DNA of 64,000 bases from assembly GCF_947507565.1 (NCBI RefSeq), contig NC_089184.1, positions 2,108,001 through 2,172,000 of the forward strand, in the 5' to 3' direction. Numbering within the stretch: the stretch's first letter is position 1; every line of letters starts with the position of its first letter. The stretch comes from Oscarella lobularis (Eukaryota > Porifera > Homoscleromorpha > Homosclerophorida > Oscarellidae). Position numbers and translations under genes: made by a program. Positions 62,370 to 64,000 of this stretch are shown piece by piece. Below the pieces are notes generated by a model. The model ran no database searches and was not told where the DNA came from. It saw only the letters and a program-made list of their open reading frames with translations.

Positions 62370-63140
62370 GCTTCCGACAAAAGAGAGAGACAGAGATATT
62401 TATTATTAGAAGAGACAGTGCACGGACAGGACATAGGCTAGGACAAATGTCAACAATAGTGAAGATAGCTAGAGTAACGCGGGTGAGCTAGCGGATGTGG
62501 GCCAGAGCGTCACGATCTGAGACAGATAAAACGCACGCAAAGTAAACAAAGTAAAAAATTTGCGCCTGCTGAGACAGCTATAAAAGCACTTTCGAGATTT
62601 GACAGAAGAGGATACCGAGAGAAAAAAGCCATATTAGCCAATTGAAATCCGAAGTAGCCGCTTCGACTACAAGAGCCAAGGTAAAGGCGCCGGCTGACTT
62701 AGGATCGGGACGAGATTCATCGACTTTAAGAAGAGAGAAGAGAACGTCGTGACCGACAAAGCAGAAAAAAAGAAAGCCAACTTAACTGCTTGCAATCCAA
62801 AACAGCCCCTAAAACTCCGTAGAGCTAAGGTAAAGGCGCGCACCGAAGGATCAGGACCAGCTTCATCAACCTTGAAGAATATTGTCTACTATCTATTCCA
62901 GCTGACTTCGTACTCGGAAGTAGATAATGAGATTAGGCTCCGCCTACCGTTTCTATTCTTGGATCAAGCTCCACCTCTTCGTAACTGAGATTAACCGGAA
63001 ATGCGAACAATGCATACGTTTTTTTACGCATAAGTTCTATTGTGTACATGCTTCCTACATTGTATGACGCAATAAGTCGTCACCTTTGTAAAAGAATTCT
63101 TGGGGCGGGTGGTCGACCTCTTACACTGCTCTGCCATTGT
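62370..63140. other. No recognisable gene
   Basis: The frame 62749-62988 is Lys-rich without a known motif. GAGCCAAGGTAAAGGCGCC and AGAGCTAAGGTAAAGGCGCGC at 62671 and 62820 suggest a degenerate 150-bp duplication. Nothing else was recognised. Confidence 0.35.
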
Positions 63141-63225
63141 TCATGATCCATTCATTGCGCCGAGTCTCTTCCTCATATAGCTCTCTAGGACTCGAGGCAA
63201 GCGAATCACTTCAAGAGAGAAGAAA

Positions 63226-64000
63226 TTGGTCCAAAACGTCCGCGCCTTTTTTGAAAGAGAGCGTGGCTCGAAATATAAGATTAGCACGTCAAGGGTGATT
63301 GATCGTGTGTGTGCGGCAACAAAACTGAGCCGAGATGTCGTTTGCCGGATCAATAAGGAATACCTTGAAACTGGTTCCCAAATTTTAGATTCTCTCTCTA
63401 AAAGAACGCGCTACTCTCAAAGGAGAATAGCCATCCATGTCGATGACTTTGATCAGGCAGCTATAAGAAGAGCAATGCATTCTCTGTACGAAAGGCGCAC
63501 ATATCCTACCCTGGACAGTCTTCTTACGGAGGTGAAGAAATTAGGCGTGTTTCCGGGAGGGAGGTCGACGCTCTTTCGTTTGGTCAAGTCGATGGGATTT
63601 CGCTATGCGGAAAGAAATGACAAAATATTTGTACGAGAGACGAGATATCATAGAATGTCGTCACAAATATTTACGGCTAATTCGCAAATACCGTTGTGAA
63701 GGGCGCAGTATAATATATCTGGACGAAACCTGGGCCAACTCTCACATGGCTCTTGAGAGAATATGGATAGATGACACTGGAGCAGGAGGCTGGAAGCGAC
63801 CAAGTGGGAAGGCCAGAGGCTAATAATTCTCCACGCAGGTTAGATCTACCTTTCTCTGCTGTAGTAATGACCTTTGACTATAGGTTATGAAAAAGGCTGG
63901 ATCCCGGGGGCAGCACTTGTCTTTGTGTCTAAAACAAAATCAGCCGATTATCACGACGAAATGAATGGGAAACACTTTACAGAATGGTTTGAGAAGCAGC
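63226..64000 (+). pseudogene. Tc1/IS630-like transposase, frameshifted, cut by the window end
   Basis: The first frame (63226-63699) has LSRDVVCRINKEY, SKRTRYSQRRIAIHVDDFDQAAIRRAM and TLFRLVKSMGFRYAERN, the paired HTH region. A frameshift near 63640 leads to RHKYLRLIRKYRCEGRSIIYLDETWANSHMALERIWID, with a catalytic Asp in YLDET. Another frameshift near 63815 is followed by an apparent intron (63839-63886, GT..AG) and then GYEKGWIPGAALVFVSK..YHDEMNGKHFTEWFEK, reaching the window end before the last acidic residue. Known family: Tc1/mariner-related transposases with a YLDETW motif, found in many invertebrates. Confidence 0.82.

Overview
This window is eukaryotic, and specifically from an invertebrate metazoan. 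It has spliceosomal introns of about 47-65 bp with GT..AG ends, AATAAA signals, and no operons, ribosome binding sites or bacterial-style genes. Nearly every recognisable protein is a transposable-element protein from families typical of cnidarians, molluscs and sponges: RAG1-N-terminus-like, ZSWIM-type MULE, PF20700-type Mutator, Helitron, pogo, Harbinger, piggyBac, Tc1/IS630, hAT/ZNF862-like, Ty3/gypsy, Penelope and tyrosine-recombinase elements. A sponge or other early-branching animal is my best guess, but the sequence does not fix the species. I found no convincing conventional host gene. The region looks like a transposon graveyard with a few intact genes.

Layout. 1-5.3 kb: a gag-like ORF, a 1.08 kb dispersed repeat (R1), a GC-rich minisatellite, and a piggyBac relic on the minus strand. 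6.7-8.9 kb: a Mutator-like (PF20700-type) relic. 9-14.5 kb: mostly unassigned DNA with a partial R1 copy at 10.5 kb. 14.55-16.36 kb: a complete but dead pogo/Tigger element with perfect 20-bp TIRs. 16.7-18.6 kb: a 5'-truncated Ty3/gypsy element with integrase and 3' LTR. 18.6-26.8 kb: an 8.2 kb MULE on the minus strand with palindromic terminal repeats. Within it, between the two halves of the MULE transposase, sits a nearly intact 12-exon RAG1-like transposase gene on the plus strand. 27.2-31.9 kb: an uninterrupted 1502-residue gene that joins a zinc-binding N-terminus, a FEN1/XPG-type PIN nuclease signature and a C-terminal tesmin/TSO1 CXC motif. 33.6-42.1 kb: a second RAG1-like fragment, tandem and foldback repeats, a hAT/ZNF862-like relic, a foldback MITE next to a Harbinger relic, and a tyrosine recombinase relic. 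44.6-47.7 kb: short repeats, pyrimidine-rich DNA and a TIR element. 49.6-51.8 kb: a Helitron relic split by a retroelement fragment with an 8-bp target duplication. 53-64 kb: gypsy, Tc1, a third RAG1-like fragment, a C48 peptidase/Penelope chimera, a second inverted R1 copy, a reverse transcriptase with a mutated active site, an endonuclease-like retroelement end, and a Tc1/IS630 transposase running off the window.

The main point of interest is the RAG1-like element. Its N-terminal half reproduces the zinc/RING architecture of vertebrate RAG1. Its C-terminal half carries acidic residues and a CxxC pair with the spacing of the RAG1 catalytic core. Three copies (one near-complete, two fragments on opposite strands) show it is a transposon family. 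The CXC/PIN gene is the second: it is the only other long gene here without obvious damage.
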